Source: Macrolepiota albuminosa
Taxonomy: Eukaryota; Basidiomycota; Agaricomycetes; Agaricales; Agaricaceae
Length of the DNA stretch: 64,000 nt
Assembly (NCBI GenBank): GCA_027475525.1
Contig: JAMWFC010000038.1
Location: 186,001 to 250,000 of the forward strand
Reading direction: 5' to 3'
In this document: positions 1 to 12,914 of the stretch, in pieces
Layout of the letters: each line of letters starts with the position of its first letter
How positions within the stretch are numbered: position 1 is the stretch's first letter
Notes under the pieces: model-generated
Databases searched by the model: none
Seen by the model: the letters and a program-made list of their open reading frames with translations, nothing else
What the model was told of the DNA's origin: nothing
Program-made: the position numbers and the translations under genes

Positions 1-1
1 G

Positions 2-1134
2 AGTCCAGAGGAGCAGGAGAACATCCTGCGAATGATTGTGCCAACGTGGATCTATCGCCGCAAAAAGAGAGGGAGAATTGCCTTCGTCGGCCTTACTCCC
101 CCTGATCCAAAGCAACTGTTTGCTTTGGACTACCTGGGCTCATATGCCCTCCTCTATGGATGTCCTGGGACGTCCAACGTATGGACCGGTCTGGCCATGG
201 ACCGTGCCATGCGCATTCATTGGTGCAGCCTTTTTGGGTTTGCGCTTGTACACGCCCTTAGCGCCAGCCACCCCTCCAAGACCACGGTACACAAATACCT
301 GGCCTATGTCTTTGCAAGGCCAAGCCTCTACAAAGAGGCCGTGGCTGAGTACAAGGCAGCTACGGGGCAAGTCTTTGTGCCCCTCCACGCTGACAACCCT
401 AACTTCGAGGCTCAGGCTGTGGACATCCCGGAAGCATCAGCTTCCGTGTTCACCACTTCAGACGCGTTACGCATCCTTCTTCACAATTAAATTCCGGTCA
501 GCTGGGCTGACCATGCATATACCTATGGGGTCACCTACTTGGCCCACCTCTTCTTCAGCGACAGCCGGCTCTACAATGAGGCGGCCACTATCGACGACGA
601 GAGGTTGCAACGCCTCGACCATTACGATACACCCCAGTCCATTGCTCAGTGGGATGGGTGGCACGAGGCCACCATTGGCAATCGACAATGCCTGATGCTC
701 CAGCAGCAGGACAGTTGTCGTGCTTACGACGACGCGCTCACCAAGGAGATGTACCTCCTCATCGGGCAAGACATTCATGCCCACAAGATCTGGACGTGCC
801 AGTACACGACGCGCTCACCAAGGAGATGTACCTCCTCATCGGGCAAGACATTCATGCCCACAAGATCTGGACGTGCCAGTACCCGTCCGACACTGGGGAT
901 CTTCCTGATCCCCAACCACCTATCTCAGAGTCGATCATTGACCCCACTCTCACACTGTCCCTCCTCTGGGACTATGACGACTCCCTGCCAGTAGCAGGGC
1001 CCTCGGGCACTTCCTATGAGCCTGCACCCGAGGATGAACTCCTCAACTACGACATGGACGATGCAACTGCCGATCCATTCTGGGAGCCTGGGGACTCTCC
1101 CATTGCCCCCGTCTCTGACTTATCGACGGCCTGA
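2..1134 (+). pseudogene. Broken ORF of unknown family, probably the 3' gene of a relic retroelement
   Basis: One reading frame is open from the window edge to 487, hits a TAA at 488-490, and stays open in the same frame on the far side; it then crosses a 77-bp duplication (729-882) and resumes to a TGA at 1132-1134. Ignoring the stop and one duplicated copy gives a C-terminal protein fragment of about 350 residues with an acidic tail. I do not recognise the family and see no catalytic motif. A G-run (1171-1176) and a TGTGTAGC start follow the stop codon by about 35 bp, as a polypurine tract and 3' LTR would. That suggests an extra 3' gene of an LTR element, but this is inference. Confidence 0.45.
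729..882. repeat. 77-bp head-to-tail duplication
   Basis: Copies 729-805 and 806-882 are identical. Breaks the relic ORF. Confidence 0.98.
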
Positions 1135-1168
1135 CCGTCGTATTATCTTGAGACCGTAGCTCAGTCTG

Positions 1169-1380
1169 ATTGGGGGGTGTGTAGCGTAGTCCGCTATGTG
1201 GCATTGACCACATAGCTTATACTTACAGTAGTAGTTAATATTATATTATATTTATTATAATATAATATTATTTACATTATTATATATATAGTTATACCAG
1301 CTGCTTACAAAGCAGCTTATTTTTGTTTTGTACTACATAGTAAATAGACCAGACTGGTCTGATTCTGTGCAGTGTGAACA
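1169..1380. repeat. AT-rich putative LTR fragment with four hairpins
   Basis: A G-run is followed by TGTGTAGC, then four short inverted repeats lie in series: a 9-bp stem at 1193-1216, a perfect 15-bp AT stem with a 5-nt loop at 1236-1270, an 8-bp stem at 1299-1317 and a 7-bp stem at 1346-1360. This could be the U3 of a decayed LTR. No downstream LTR boundary is visible because another relic begins at about 1381. Confidence 0.4.
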
Positions 1381-2330
1381 TTAAGCTCTCACAATCCCTG
1401 TAACTTCGTTACAGTATCCCATCAGCTTATCCTCCCACTTGAGGAGAGCCTCAAGTATTGCTAGGGTCTCTAGCTCATGCACAGCATAGTTTTGCTGGGT
1501 GGTCATAAACTTCTTTGACATAAACCCTGCTGGGCAGCATGTCTGCCAGCTGCTTTCTTGGCCATACATGGCCCTAACTGCCTGTCTTTGACATGTCACA
1601 TATGAGCCAGATTGGCTCATCCCATCTTAGGTCAATCAGTCGAATAATCAGGGTCTTTGTACAGATCCACTTGACCATCTCAAAGCACTGCTGATGAAGT
1701 GGCTGCCAACTGAATGGTGACCTATTCTGTGTCATGGCTATGAGTGGCCCTGTGTAGGCTGTAACATCAGGCAGAAAGCTCAATATGTAATTAACAAGGC
1801 CAATGAAGCATTGAATGTTATTGTAGTTTTATGGCATGCACCATTCTTGAATGTGGTCAAGCTTGTTTTGATCTAAGTGAATACCCTGCTCATTGATGAC
1901 ATGCCCTAGGCAGTCTACACTTTGAGCATAGAGCTCAAATTTGTTCTATTTCAAGTACAGCTTGTACTTGCATAGTCATTCAAACATGACTCTGAGATGC
2001 TGTTCATACTCCTCAATGGAATCAGAATAAATGAATATGTCATCTAGGTAGACATGCATAAAGTGTTCTATCACATCTCAAAATATAGAGGTCATTAACC
2101 TCTGAAAATGAATATGTCATCTAGGTAGACATGCATAAAGTGTTCTATCACATCTCAAAATATAGAGGTCATTAACCTCTGAAAGGTAGCAAGGGCATTG
2201 CAGTCCCCAATTTGCATAATATTCTTTGCTTTCAGAGTGAAGTTGTAGTGGAGATTTTAGTCTGTTGGTCTGTGTCAAAATTGGAGAGGTCGTCTGTGTT
2301 AGAAGATCAAACCTATACGACACGGTTATC
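1381..2330 (-). pseudogene. Degenerate Ty3/Gypsy pol relic (RT to RNase H)
   Basis: Read on the minus strand, the segment around 2030-2055 encodes a YLDDIFIYSDS reverse-transcriptase active-site block. It is followed by a Gypsy-type RT thumb and by an RNase H segment with YAVHELETLAILEALLKWEDKL, typical of Gypsy RNase H in fungi. Several in-frame TGA and TAG codons interrupt it, and a 77-bp duplication (2029-2182) repeats the YLDD region. No gag, protease, integrase or LTR pair could be recognised, so this is a dead fragment, much older than the two Gypsy elements at the right end of the window. Confidence 0.8.
2029..2182. repeat. 77-bp head-to-tail duplication
   Basis: Identical copies inside the Gypsy relic; repeats its YLDD block. 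Confidence 0.98.
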
Positions 2331-2475
2331 CGTAAGTCCTCAGTCTCTGGTTAATCGACTGCATTAAGTCCATACCTATACGACACGGTTATCCGTAAGT
2401 CTGTACGTAGTTGCTCGGTCGTATGGTATGTATCTCGACTCACCCTCAGTTTCTGGTTAATCGACTGAGGGTGTC
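2311..2475. repeat. Short direct repeats flanking the Gypsy relic
   Basis: A 27-bp word beginning ACCTATACGACACGG occurs at 2311 and 2374, and a TTTCTGGTTAATCGACTG-like word occurs near 2343 and 2451. They may be remnants of LTR or subterminal repeats of the relic to the left. No coding content is seen. Confidence 0.4.
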
Positions 2476-2479
2476 TGCA

Positions 2480-3977
2480 TCGTAGTGTACTATATAAATA
2501 TGTTTTCTGTCCATTGTCTGAGGACAAAGAGGGGCCAAGCCCGAGTGTGGCCCTGAGTCCTTTGTACTTTCACCGGCCTGTGCGCCTCCGCGGCCCATAA
2601 TCACGGTGATCCCAATCCCGGATCGCAACAGTCTGATGATGTGATGGTGTTTGATGGTAGTGATAGGGTTTCTGGTCATATGAAGATAGCACCTGTGTGT
2701 GCCCTTTCGAAACGTTAAAAATTTTATATGGTATGTTCTGTTTCTTTCTTTCTTTATACGTACTAACGAATTACAGAATGAAGTATCGGTTTTGATCCAA
2801 CCTTGGATTGTCGCTCTACGTTGTCTCTGCTATGTATGTTTGGAAAGAACTTATTATGTACTTCGTGTCCTGCATTGGATGGAAGTAAGTGCGCACACTA
2901 TATTATTATTTCAGCCGTTCATCCGAGAACACAACACCGCCTCACTGGAGAACGGTGGGTTTCGGTCTCGGCATAGATTGACTGGTTTGAAGAGGGTTAA
3001 CTAGTTACTGTTACTGGGTTATTGTTATTGGGTTATCAGACCCTAAGGCCTAAATTCCCAGCTTTATCACTCTAGATCTGTGGTTGAGGTCTCCACAAAT
3101 CTGGAATGTTTCGAAGATGGCGTCATCCACGTCGCTGGTCTATATCCCTAGCCTTGAACTTGAGATCTATTTCTCGCTTGTCTATGCGTAGCCCTCTGTT
3201 GACGGCGACTGTACAGAGGCTGTCCGCATTTAGGAGACGCAGTGGCGATAGTATATCAGACGCTGTTGAGTAACGCTATCATTATGCATTTTGTGTTTCC
3301 TTTTATGACAAGTGGTACTATCAACGCGTCGGAAGAAGAGGGCGGAGACATGTTACTTCGACGCGCGTTTCATGTTTTTCTCTGGGGACTAAGATTTTTT
3401 ATCTAGGAGTCCGACATTGTCTAACGTTGAAGCCATTGAAGCTGAAACCTTGGAAAGATACTTACCGGTAAGAATAGGTGGCCCAGTGGACAGTGGGACT
3501 ATTTGACGGGCGTTCCGTTTGAACCTCGTACGGACCTCTTTGTCTGGGTGACTAGTTTCTCCTTGTGATTTCGGTGTTTTGTTGATTGTGTGCTGCAGCT
3601 GCTTGTACGGACCTCTTTGTCTGGGTGACTAGTTTCTCCTTGTGATTTCGGTGTTTTGTTGATTGTGTGCTGCAGCTGCTTTAGTGCGCCATATGCCAGC
3701 AGCAGATATGGATGCCGTTAGTCACTTTGATGGTATTCTGTAGACTCGAATTGGATCTTTTTGGGTATGCTAACATCACCCATAGTGTTAGCATCAGATC
3801 TCTCCTCGACACAATAAATTTGACCTTAAAGGCCACTCTGATAGACGATATGCATTTACTCGGACTGACAAATACTTTTGTCACGTATATTAGTAGAAAC
3901 AGTGATGCGCCACACATGCTAGTTTACCAGGTAAATTCACGAACCATATCATTGTTACAATTGTGGCACATGGTGAG
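2480..3977. other. About 1.5 kb without a supportable gene
   Basis: Only short open frames of no recognisable similarity are present. One exact 77-bp head-to-tail duplication lies at 3528-3681. The part from about 3700 to 3977 is the 3' flank of the RAD1 gene. Confidence 0.5.
3528..3681. repeat. 77-bp head-to-tail duplication
   Basis: Identical copies in non-coding DNA. Confidence 0.98.
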
Positions 3978-5499
3978 TCAAATCTCATCGTCCAGTGCCA
4001 GACACTTTGTCCAAGTCCAAAGTGAACAAGAGATAGATAGAATCAATGGGCAACAAGACTCACTCGGAATTCAATAAACGCATCTGAACCACCACTTCTT
4101 GGCGACGGCATCAAAAACTGGAGGCTCAGCAATCCATCCTCGTCGATACGCAATGAAGTTTTGGTGGAACTTTGCAATGCCCTGAGCGTCTTTGTTATAT
4201 GCCCAAATCTATAGCTGATGTTCCGGAAATATTAGAGAGAGCCAAAACAAAGCGGCGTCATTTTCGCGTACCTAACACGAACATTTTCTCTGCATTCGAA
4301 GGTTTCTAGCACTTCTCTGTCATTTGGGTAGTCCATCTGAGAGGTCGAGTTCAGGACTGTAAACACAACAGAAGAGAGATATCACACTTCAGTACTACCG
4401 AACGTTCCTGCTGCTTGAATGCGGAGCATCGGTTTTTCAATGACGCGTAGCTTTTGTCTTTCGCGTGAGGTTGAAGTTTCTATCTCTGGAGGTGGACTTC
4501 CAATGAAGGTTAGTTTGTCAAATGAAGGATCAAGTTCTGAAAGCGCATCGCGAAGCCATGATGACTGGTTGATGTTAGCTTGATATGGGTGCCTAATATA
4601 CATCATACCTTCAAGATCACTTTCAAGACACTAAATGATATGAGCTAGCATTCCTAACTTCAGTGAGTCAGACTCACGTGCGATTAGCATCGAAAGGAAG
4701 CTCAAGATGGGGCTCAAACTCGAATGTGGCTATCTCACACGTAGTCGTTGGTCCTGTCGCGTCTTCTGCGCTTGATCTTACTCAGAAAACAATATATCAG
4801 TCATAAGGAAGACGCTCACAGTATTAAGGTGAGAGGATCTCCCGGGCCGGCATAGGTCAATCTCATCCCTGTCTTCCGATCAGAACCAGAGAAATAAGTG
4901 TCAAGTCCTCGAGCCCCAATTCTTCCTCGCCCTCCCCGATCACCATCGCCGTCGTGTTCAGAGTCATTTCCAGTTTTTTTCCACTTTTTGTATTTTGCAC
5001 CTGCATTAGAGGGAGCACCAGCAGTACCAAATATGTTCAGACATTCGATCAGAGTGCTGAGTGGGATTTCAAATCCAACATTGTCCTCGGCGGCGTCAGA
5101 CTCTTGTGACGATTGGACCGCATCTGAATGGTATGTGTATTCGTCAAAGATATCAGAAAATATGAATGCGGTGCCTAGACAGCTGAATTAATGGTCTCAG
5201 GTCCCTCCAAGATCATGAAAAACTCACCGAGGAGAGTACGAGCCTCTTCTACAGTGATTGTAAGACCCCTTGCGGTCACTGTAAAGGTTGCGCGCTTGTG
5301 AATTAAGCTCAATTTGTCTTCAAGCGAGCCTCTAAGCTTACATTGGCGAAATTGACTGCACGTAGCAATGCTGCAAAGTACCGAACATCGTGCACGGAAG
5401 CTTTCAGGATCTTGATCGTAGTAGTCAGTCGATTTTCGCTGCATCAGACATACGTCGACAAATTGGTGTATTTGATACCTGTTTCGAGACTTGTGGCAT
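3978..5499 (-). CDS. RAD1: RAD1/Rec1-like subunit of the 9-1-1 checkpoint clamp
   Basis: RAD1 pairs with RAD9 and HUS1 to form the PCNA-like ring loaded at damaged DNA to activate ATR-type signalling in the nucleus. I trace about eight small exons on the minus strand. In order they encode VHDVRYFAALLRAVNFAN / RATFTVTARGLTITVEEARTLL (first PCNA-like lobe), FEIPLSTLIECLNIFGTAG, ATFEFEPHL, SSWLRDALSELDPSFDKLTF, MDYPNDREVLETFEC, and SLRIDEDGLLSLQFLMP ending FIEFRCLALDDEI. These align block by block with animal RAD1 (for instance LREAFSELD, LDYPKDSDLMEAF, GFLSLQYMI). Introns are 35-60 nt with normal GT-AG borders. The extreme N-terminus is uncertain: an ATG at 5499 is plausible, but its exon phase did not fit cleanly. 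No frame-breaking lesion was seen elsewhere. Confidence 0.85.
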
Positions 5500-6058
5500 G
5501 GTGCACTAGTGTCTTAATGTCGTTGATAGATCGTCGTTATTCCGTTTCTTGTCTTCCCACACACGACGTGACAGATTTCGGCTATCGGAGATGCACTCTT
5601 ATCTCCCAGACAGAAGTGCTTCCTGTTCACGGAACGTTGATCCCAATACTGTCTAATCGACGTACTTACTAATATCTCGTAGTCTACTTTTGTTTTGCAG
5701 TCTTGCAGCCTACCCGTCACTCCGTTCCTCTCGCAACAGGCCCTTGCTTAACATGTTTCGCCGATACCTAATCCTGTATCGTCGCAGGTCAATGATCTAA
5801 CAACTGCATTTAAGTACAGACTGGGGACTCAATCAATCACCTGCAGCCAATACCTCTAATTTTGCTTCAAACACCGCCCCCTTCCCTGGCTCAAGTTCCC
5901 ATGCCACAGCAACTGAGAGCATGAGTCCGGTCATGCTTTTTTGGAGTGTGTCTCCAACTGCCACGACAGAAACAGAGCAAACATCCTCTCCATCCCGCCC
6001 AACGAGCTTAGGTTCCTAGACTTCTCAAACTCCCGCCTCTTCCTCTGCCACTGCCACG

Positions 6059-8073
6059 ATGTCCAATTCAACTAGTGGCACCACCTCTTCCGGATCTGCT
6101 GCGCAAACTTCTCAGATGCGCAATTTGAACCCCAGTGTCGACAAATATGGACCATTGCCTCCAGGTTGGGAGCTTCGTTTCGATTCTCTTGGCAGAACGT
6201 ATTATGTGGACAACAATACGCGCAACACAACCTGGAACCGTCCTTGTTCAGATGTCGCCTTGAACAACAATGCCCAGGACAATGAAACTAATGCCTCCAG
6301 TGATCAACACTCCCGTCGCATCCCAGCGGATGACCTCCTTGTGGCCAGTAATCCCGATCCTCAGTCATCTTCAACGTCTACATCAACATCACAACCAGCT
6401 ACAGCAACCACAACGATCTCTACTGGGAATACAACGGCTGGAAGCGGTGCCCTTCCCAATGGATGGGAGGAACGTTACACACCGCAAGGCTGTCCTTATT
6501 ATGTTGATCACAACACACGTACAACAACTTGGTTTGACCCCCGAGGACAAATCATCACCCGTGTCATGCGCACACAGGGGCAAGGGTCCAATCTCCAACT
6601 GCAAACCATCTCTCAGCTTGATCCTTTGCCTTCTGGATGGGAAGCGTGCCTTACGTTGTCAGGACGACTTTATTTTGTGGATCACAATACAAAGACTACG
6701 ACTTGGGACGACCCCAGATTACCGTCTACTCCTGATGCTAATGTACCACAGTACAAGCGCGACTTCAGGAGGAAGCTCATCTACTTCAGGAGTCAACCCG
6801 CTATGCGCGCGCAGCACGGGAACTGCCAAATCAAAATCAGAAGGAACCACATTTTTGAAGATAGTTACGCGGAAATTATGAGGCAAACGCCGAATGACCT
6901 GAAAAAACGACTGATGATTAAGTTCGATGGCGAAGATGGCTTGGATTATGGTCGTTTGTCACGGTACGGTTTGCCGATTCGTTGTTTGTTTCTTTTCGAT
7001 GATGACTCTGACGTTGAACCCCAGAGAGTTTTTCTTCCTGCTCTCGCACGAAATGTTTAATCCCTTCTATTGCCTCTTTGAATACTCTGCCCACGACAAC
7101 TATACCCTACAGATAAATCCCGCATCAGGCGTGAATCCGGAACATCTTAATTATTTCAAATTCATCGGTCGTTCTTTGGGTTTGAGCGTTTTCAATCGCC
7201 GATTCGTGGCTGCCGATTTTAACGTTGGCTTTTACAAGATGATTTTGAGAAAGAAACTTACGCTGGCCGACTTGGAGAGCGTTGATGCTGAGTTACATCG
7301 GAGTATGACCTGGATGCTGTATGTTTGCATTTCTTATCTATGCAATCCTCTCATTTGTTTTTAACTTCCCCAACAGTGAAAATGATATAACCGGCGTCAT
7401 CAACGAAACTTTCACCACCGTAGAGGAGCGTTTCGGTGAGATGGTTACCATTGAGCTTAAGGCCGGAGGTGCCGATATCCCGGTAACTGAGGAAAACAAG
7501 AAGGAATATGTTGACCTCATCGTTGACTATCATATCTTCAAACGCGTTAAAGATCAGTTTGAGGCATTCATGTCAGGTTTCACCGAGTTTATTCCTCTGG
7601 ACCTCTTCAAAGTCTTTGACGAACTCGAACTAAAATTACTCATCGGTGGTGTGTCAGAGATTGATGTGTAAGTGGTTGCAACCACTCGTTGTTCGTTCAT
7701 TCCCTTATTCGTGACCTTTGACAGCGATGATTGGGCCCAGTTCACCGATTATCGTGGCTATGGGGTAAATGACCAAGTCATTCAATGGTTCTGGAAATGT
7801 GTGCGGAGCTGGCCGCCCGAGCGTAAATCCCGCCTCCTCCGGTTTGTGACCGGCACGTCTCGTATCCCAGTCAATGGATTCAGGGATCTGTCAGGCTCTG
7901 GTGGACCGCGGCATTTCACCATTAACAAACTGGGTGACCCATCACAACTTCCAAAGAGTCATACCAGCCCCAATACGATTGATTTACCTCCATACAGGGA
8001 TTATGCAAGCTTAGAGCAAAAGCTCACAATGGCTGTTGAGTATGTCCTTTTACCATGGTTTTTGGTGACATAA
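6059..8073 (+). CDS. NEDD4/Rsp5-like WW-HECT protein with catalytic Cys replaced by Ser
   Basis: Exons 6059-6963, 7025-7318, 7377-7667 and 7725-8073 join to a 612-residue frame. Three WW domains ([27 protein letters not shown]) precede a complete HECT domain ([70 protein letters not shown]). The thioester loop reads LPKSHTSPN where active enzymes have LPKSHTCFN; the codon at 7966-7968 is AGC, so the ubiquitin-accepting Cys is Ser. The usual N-terminal C2 domain is absent. Upstream, a Ser/Thr-rich frame continues but contains a TAG at 6017-6019. The C-terminus lacks the usual GFGQE; a GTATGT donor at 8040 might splice to a short GEFGLE-like exon near 8090-8117, but the phase did not fit. It is either a pseudo-ligase paralogue of Rsp5 or an early pseudogene. 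Confidence 0.85.
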
Positions 8074-8117
8074 GGCTCATCCCGCTGGTCTTGTGGAGAT
8101 CGGAGAGTTTGGACTTG

Positions 8118-9476
8118 AGTAACTTGAAGTCTTTGCAAAGCTGGCACAAGCCGACACGTCCACCTTGCCTTTAGGAAGAAAAACATTGTGAGCATTCCGG
8201 TACACATGAAACAGAATTCTGACAGAACTGATTCATCATGGCTGTGTTTTACAGCAGCAAGGTAGGCATCAGCAGGCCTCAAGTGGTTCTTCACGTGCTA
8301 ATATGAGAAGTCTGTTTCCCAAGTGTTCATCAGCATTTGCAGTATGTTGCAGCATTATGGGAGAAAGGCAAATGGATAGTTGGAATCACAGTATTTATAG
8401 GAAGCAGAATATGGGACATCATTACTCGTGTATAAACAGTATTTAATGAATACTCTAGTGAAAGGGTGTTACAGGATCAAAAGTTGAGTCTTAAGTAGTG
8501 TTTATGTTTGGGTAATGTCTGAAGTTTTATTTCATTTTTGGTGATTTTATATTTTGGTTGTCTGTACAATTGTTTCTCATACTTTCAAAGCTCCAGAAGC
8601 TCACATGGCTTGAGGAATCTCCAAACTTTGTCTCTTTGGATTTTTATCAAAAGCTCAAATAGTCCACAATTAGTTTGGAATGCTGCCTTCTATTCATTCC
8701 TTCTTTGATGCACACATTATTATAGCCGCATATTTAGATGGAACTACATTTATAGTAGCATGCAACTCACTTAGGAGTCCCTGATTTCCCTATTTTGTGC
8801 ACGTTTATTAAACAAGATAATGTGGTTCTGTGCTAGTCTCAGACTTGAAGAGCAGACTTACACATTTTCTGAACAGCAACCACTCTATATAGTGATATTT
8901 AAGATGCCAAGCTACCATGACAGCCATCCATGTGGACACTGTTTATCACAAGAAGTCAAAATCAATGAGGGCCATCACTATGGTCATAGATCCTAAGTCT
9001 CACCACATCCGGGATTGAGCACAGTCTCATTCTAACGGAAAGTCGTTAAAAACAAACACTGCCCTACTGCACTCAAGCCTGCCTGAGGCTCACTGCCAAA
9101 GGAACTTGAGTGACTCCTCTACATCTTCATCCCATGCTGTCTATTTGCAAAGAAATAAATTCAAAACTGCCAATCATTACAGAAGGGAATCTATCTTCTG
9201 CAGTATTGAGATAATTTGTAATCAGGCCCGATTAAGGGCATGATGGTCTGATTTCACCTAATTCTGTTTTACCTGACTAGGCATCAGGAAATTTTGCGAT
9301 ATTGAGCGAACACTAAACCTGCTGTACAATACAAGACAGTCTCTAATTTTATTTACAAAGTTTTGCAAGCGTCCCGATTCAATTCAGCATATTGCGACTT
9401 TTATAGGCGTTGACGATCACTGTACAAATTATGAGCACGATCAATCCTTGTGTTGACATAAATAATCTACTTCGAC
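8118..9476. other. About 1.35 kb without a supportable gene
   Basis: AT-richer sequence with only short frames. No repeat, RNA gene or similarity was recognised. It includes the 3' flanks of the HECT and TPI genes, which converge here. Confidence 0.5.
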
Positions 9477-10502
<1,026 letters not shown>

Positions 10503-10913
10503 TGCGATTAGTATGAGGAAGAGATGTGATCACTGATAGGTTCTGGTGAAGACGCGTTCGGAGTGTCACGTATCAAAAACAGGTTTGGCCTCCGAGGCCG
10601 GCTTATAAACAATCACATTCACTACTGAGGCCAGAACCTGTTCCTGGGGTCAAATCTGTTCCTTGGCCAGCCTTTTGCTGTAAAAAAAGACACTCTCCTT
10701 TGTTTAAAGACTTCTTCCATTGGAATTTAGTATATTGGAATAACCTGTTTCTTTTCCAGTATTTTCCAAGTACTGTCGGGTGGCAGCAAGTGATCGAAAA
10801 TCCAAAAATCCGGCACATGGGAACTGAAAGACCAATTTTACATGTAGGTGGTACATACACAAGCAGATGATAGAAGTAGTTTGTTAAAACCGCAATTGAT
10901 GTAATAGATAGTT

Positions 10914-12914
10914 CTATCCCGATAAAACCCTCTCCACTGTCATCTTCACCCGCGAACGGGCTGAGACAGCCTCGGGACTAGTTCCGCCGATCAGCTTTCC
11001 GGGTTCATAACCCATCGTAACACCCTCGTAGATGATCTGTAGGAGCTTGTTATACTGTCGACCCCATATCTTTCGTCCATCAATGTCCATAACATCCAAT
11101 GCCGCTGTGAAATCCAATCTAAGTACTGAAGGAAGCGAAGCGATAAAATAATACACACTATAGATGAGATTTGGTGTTATTGGCAGCTCCAACATTTGCT
11201 TGTTCCTAAGGAGTCGGGTAAGCCACATCCAAAAGCGCGGCAACTGAAACGCGGCGTAGAGAGGTTGTTGATTGGGCGTGAACTTAAGGATATTGAAGTA
11301 GATCCTCATGATCCCGGAGATTCGTGTGATATACGCGTCCAACGTCTCCATTTCCGAGTCGCCGTCCTCTCTGTACCCCATAGCCAGTTTTCGTGCTCTC
11401 TGCGCAGCCTTGTGACGTGTCTGGTCAGGACCAGAATAGTCATCTGAAGGCACCAGATAAGGCACTGGCCATCCGCCTGCTCGTTGCACCAATTTTGAGA
11501 AAAAAACCTCGCCAAAGCCTTCAACGGTCTCCAGCAGATTGAACGCAACTGTCGCTAGAGGCTTGGCACTACTTTTCTCTGCCGTCACCTCGGTTTCTGC
11601 TTGCAATATGATGGCTTTAGAGAGAGAGTAAAGCAGAGCTTTGTATATGATGGGAGGGTGAAGAGGGTTGTTACGTGGATTGAGAATGTAGTAAATGTTC
11701 AAGGACTAGTCGCTGGAATGAGGTGACAGAAATAGAGCAACGGCTAAGAGACGTACTATTCTATTGATTTCGCCAGGATCGTTCGTGAGTTGCCCAAGTT
11801 TGGGAGTTATCTCTCGGCGCCCTTGGGACCACAGAGATCTCGCTCCTTTATCCTCTTTGACTTTCTTCACGGTATCTCTTTTTGTAGCCTATCAAAGATT
11901 GAGCACAAAAAAATGCGAGGCCTAGATAATATTACCTCGATATTAGCATGATATAGTTTCCAATCCGCTTCCGGTGTTGATATTCCAACACTGCGCCGAA
12001 TCTCCTGCTGTTGCGCTTCTTCCAGTTCTTGAAGCCGTTTCAATTGAGCAGCCTCTTCCTCCTTCTCCTTTTGTTTCCGCTTCTCTTCCTCCGCTTTTCT
12101 AGCTTCCTCTTCTCTTGTTTTCTTTTCTGCTGCTTCCTTCTCTTCCTTCACCCTTTGTGCCTCCTCCTCCTCTTTTCTTTTCTGCTGCTGTCTTCTCTCT
12201 TCCTCCTCCCTCTGTCTTGCCTCTTCCGCCAACTTCGCTCGGAGTTTCTCTTCCTCTATCTTAATCACACCCTCGATGCCTTCCCATATCTTCGTCTGCC
12301 GCACTTTTAAATCCCTCATGAGCTGATCCTCTTCTTGCTTCGCCTTCAAACGAAGTCTCTCAAAGTGTGCCTCAATCTCTTGCATCTGGTGTGCATACCG
12401 AGCTGCACGACGCTCCATCTCCGCAGTCCGACCTCTGTCTTGCGCGTCGTGTAGACGTTTCTGGTCCAGGTTCAACTCTTTTCGAGCAGTATGCTAGGAA
12501 AGAGGAATGTCATAGACTCGACGCGTCGGGGAGAAGGTTACACGTACAAATGCATCGAGGCGTGTTTGGCGTTCCCAGTCCTCGTAAGGGTCATGATGTC
12601 GCGTGCGTAGTCGGATAGCCGCAACAGTCTCTTCTACCTTCCTGCGTTCCTCAAGATTTCGCGTGTCTTGTGCAGGTCTCCTGAAACGAGCTTCAGCGTG
12701 GTCAGGAGAAGAGATAATCGACTAACTGTTGTGGTTTCGGCACTTCTGATTCGGACGCATAGCAAAACGAGTCGGAAGATGATGACACAATGCTCTCATC
12801 CGAGTCAGAATCTGAATAGTCCAACTCTGAGCCATTATCTGAGTACTCATCCGAGTCTGACTCGAGTCCAAAAGTAGATCTGTGCCTCGGCTTCCTTCTG
12901 GTAAAATCAGACAT
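10914..12914 (-). CDS. GLE1: GLE1-like mRNA export factor / nucleoporin
   Basis: GLE1 with inositol hexakisphosphate activates the DEAD-box helicase Dbp5 at the cytoplasmic face of the nuclear pore. The N-terminal exon (ATG at 12914) encodes a Ser/Asp-rich acidic stretch (SDSDEYSDNGSELDYSDSDSD). The middle (about 12475-11870) encodes a very long charged coiled coil rich in EEEKRK. After further introns the conserved C-terminal Gle1 domain follows: REITPKLGQLTNDPGEINRI, then AFNLLETVEGFGEVFFSKLVQRAGGWPVPY, YITRISGIMRIYFNILK, PRFWMWLTRLL and GYEPGKLIGGTSPEA, ending at a stop at 10914. That order is the one known for GLE1. Exon borders in the middle were not all fixed. Confidence 0.88.

Noticed and set aside
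1381..2330. Repeat-induced point mutation as cause of the stops in the Gypsy relic
   Set aside because: TGA and TAG codons are compatible with C-to-T change, but without an intact relative the substitution spectrum cannot be judged.
8040..8117. A last HECT exon ending in GEFGLE
   Set aside because: A GTATGT donor and a fitting peptide exist, but no acceptor gives the right phase, so the unspliced stop at 8073 was kept.
12011..12310. Plus-strand frame of 99 residues made almost wholly of Leu, Phe and Ser
   Set aside because: It is the antisense of the GLE1 coiled coil (GAR codons); low-complexity shadow.
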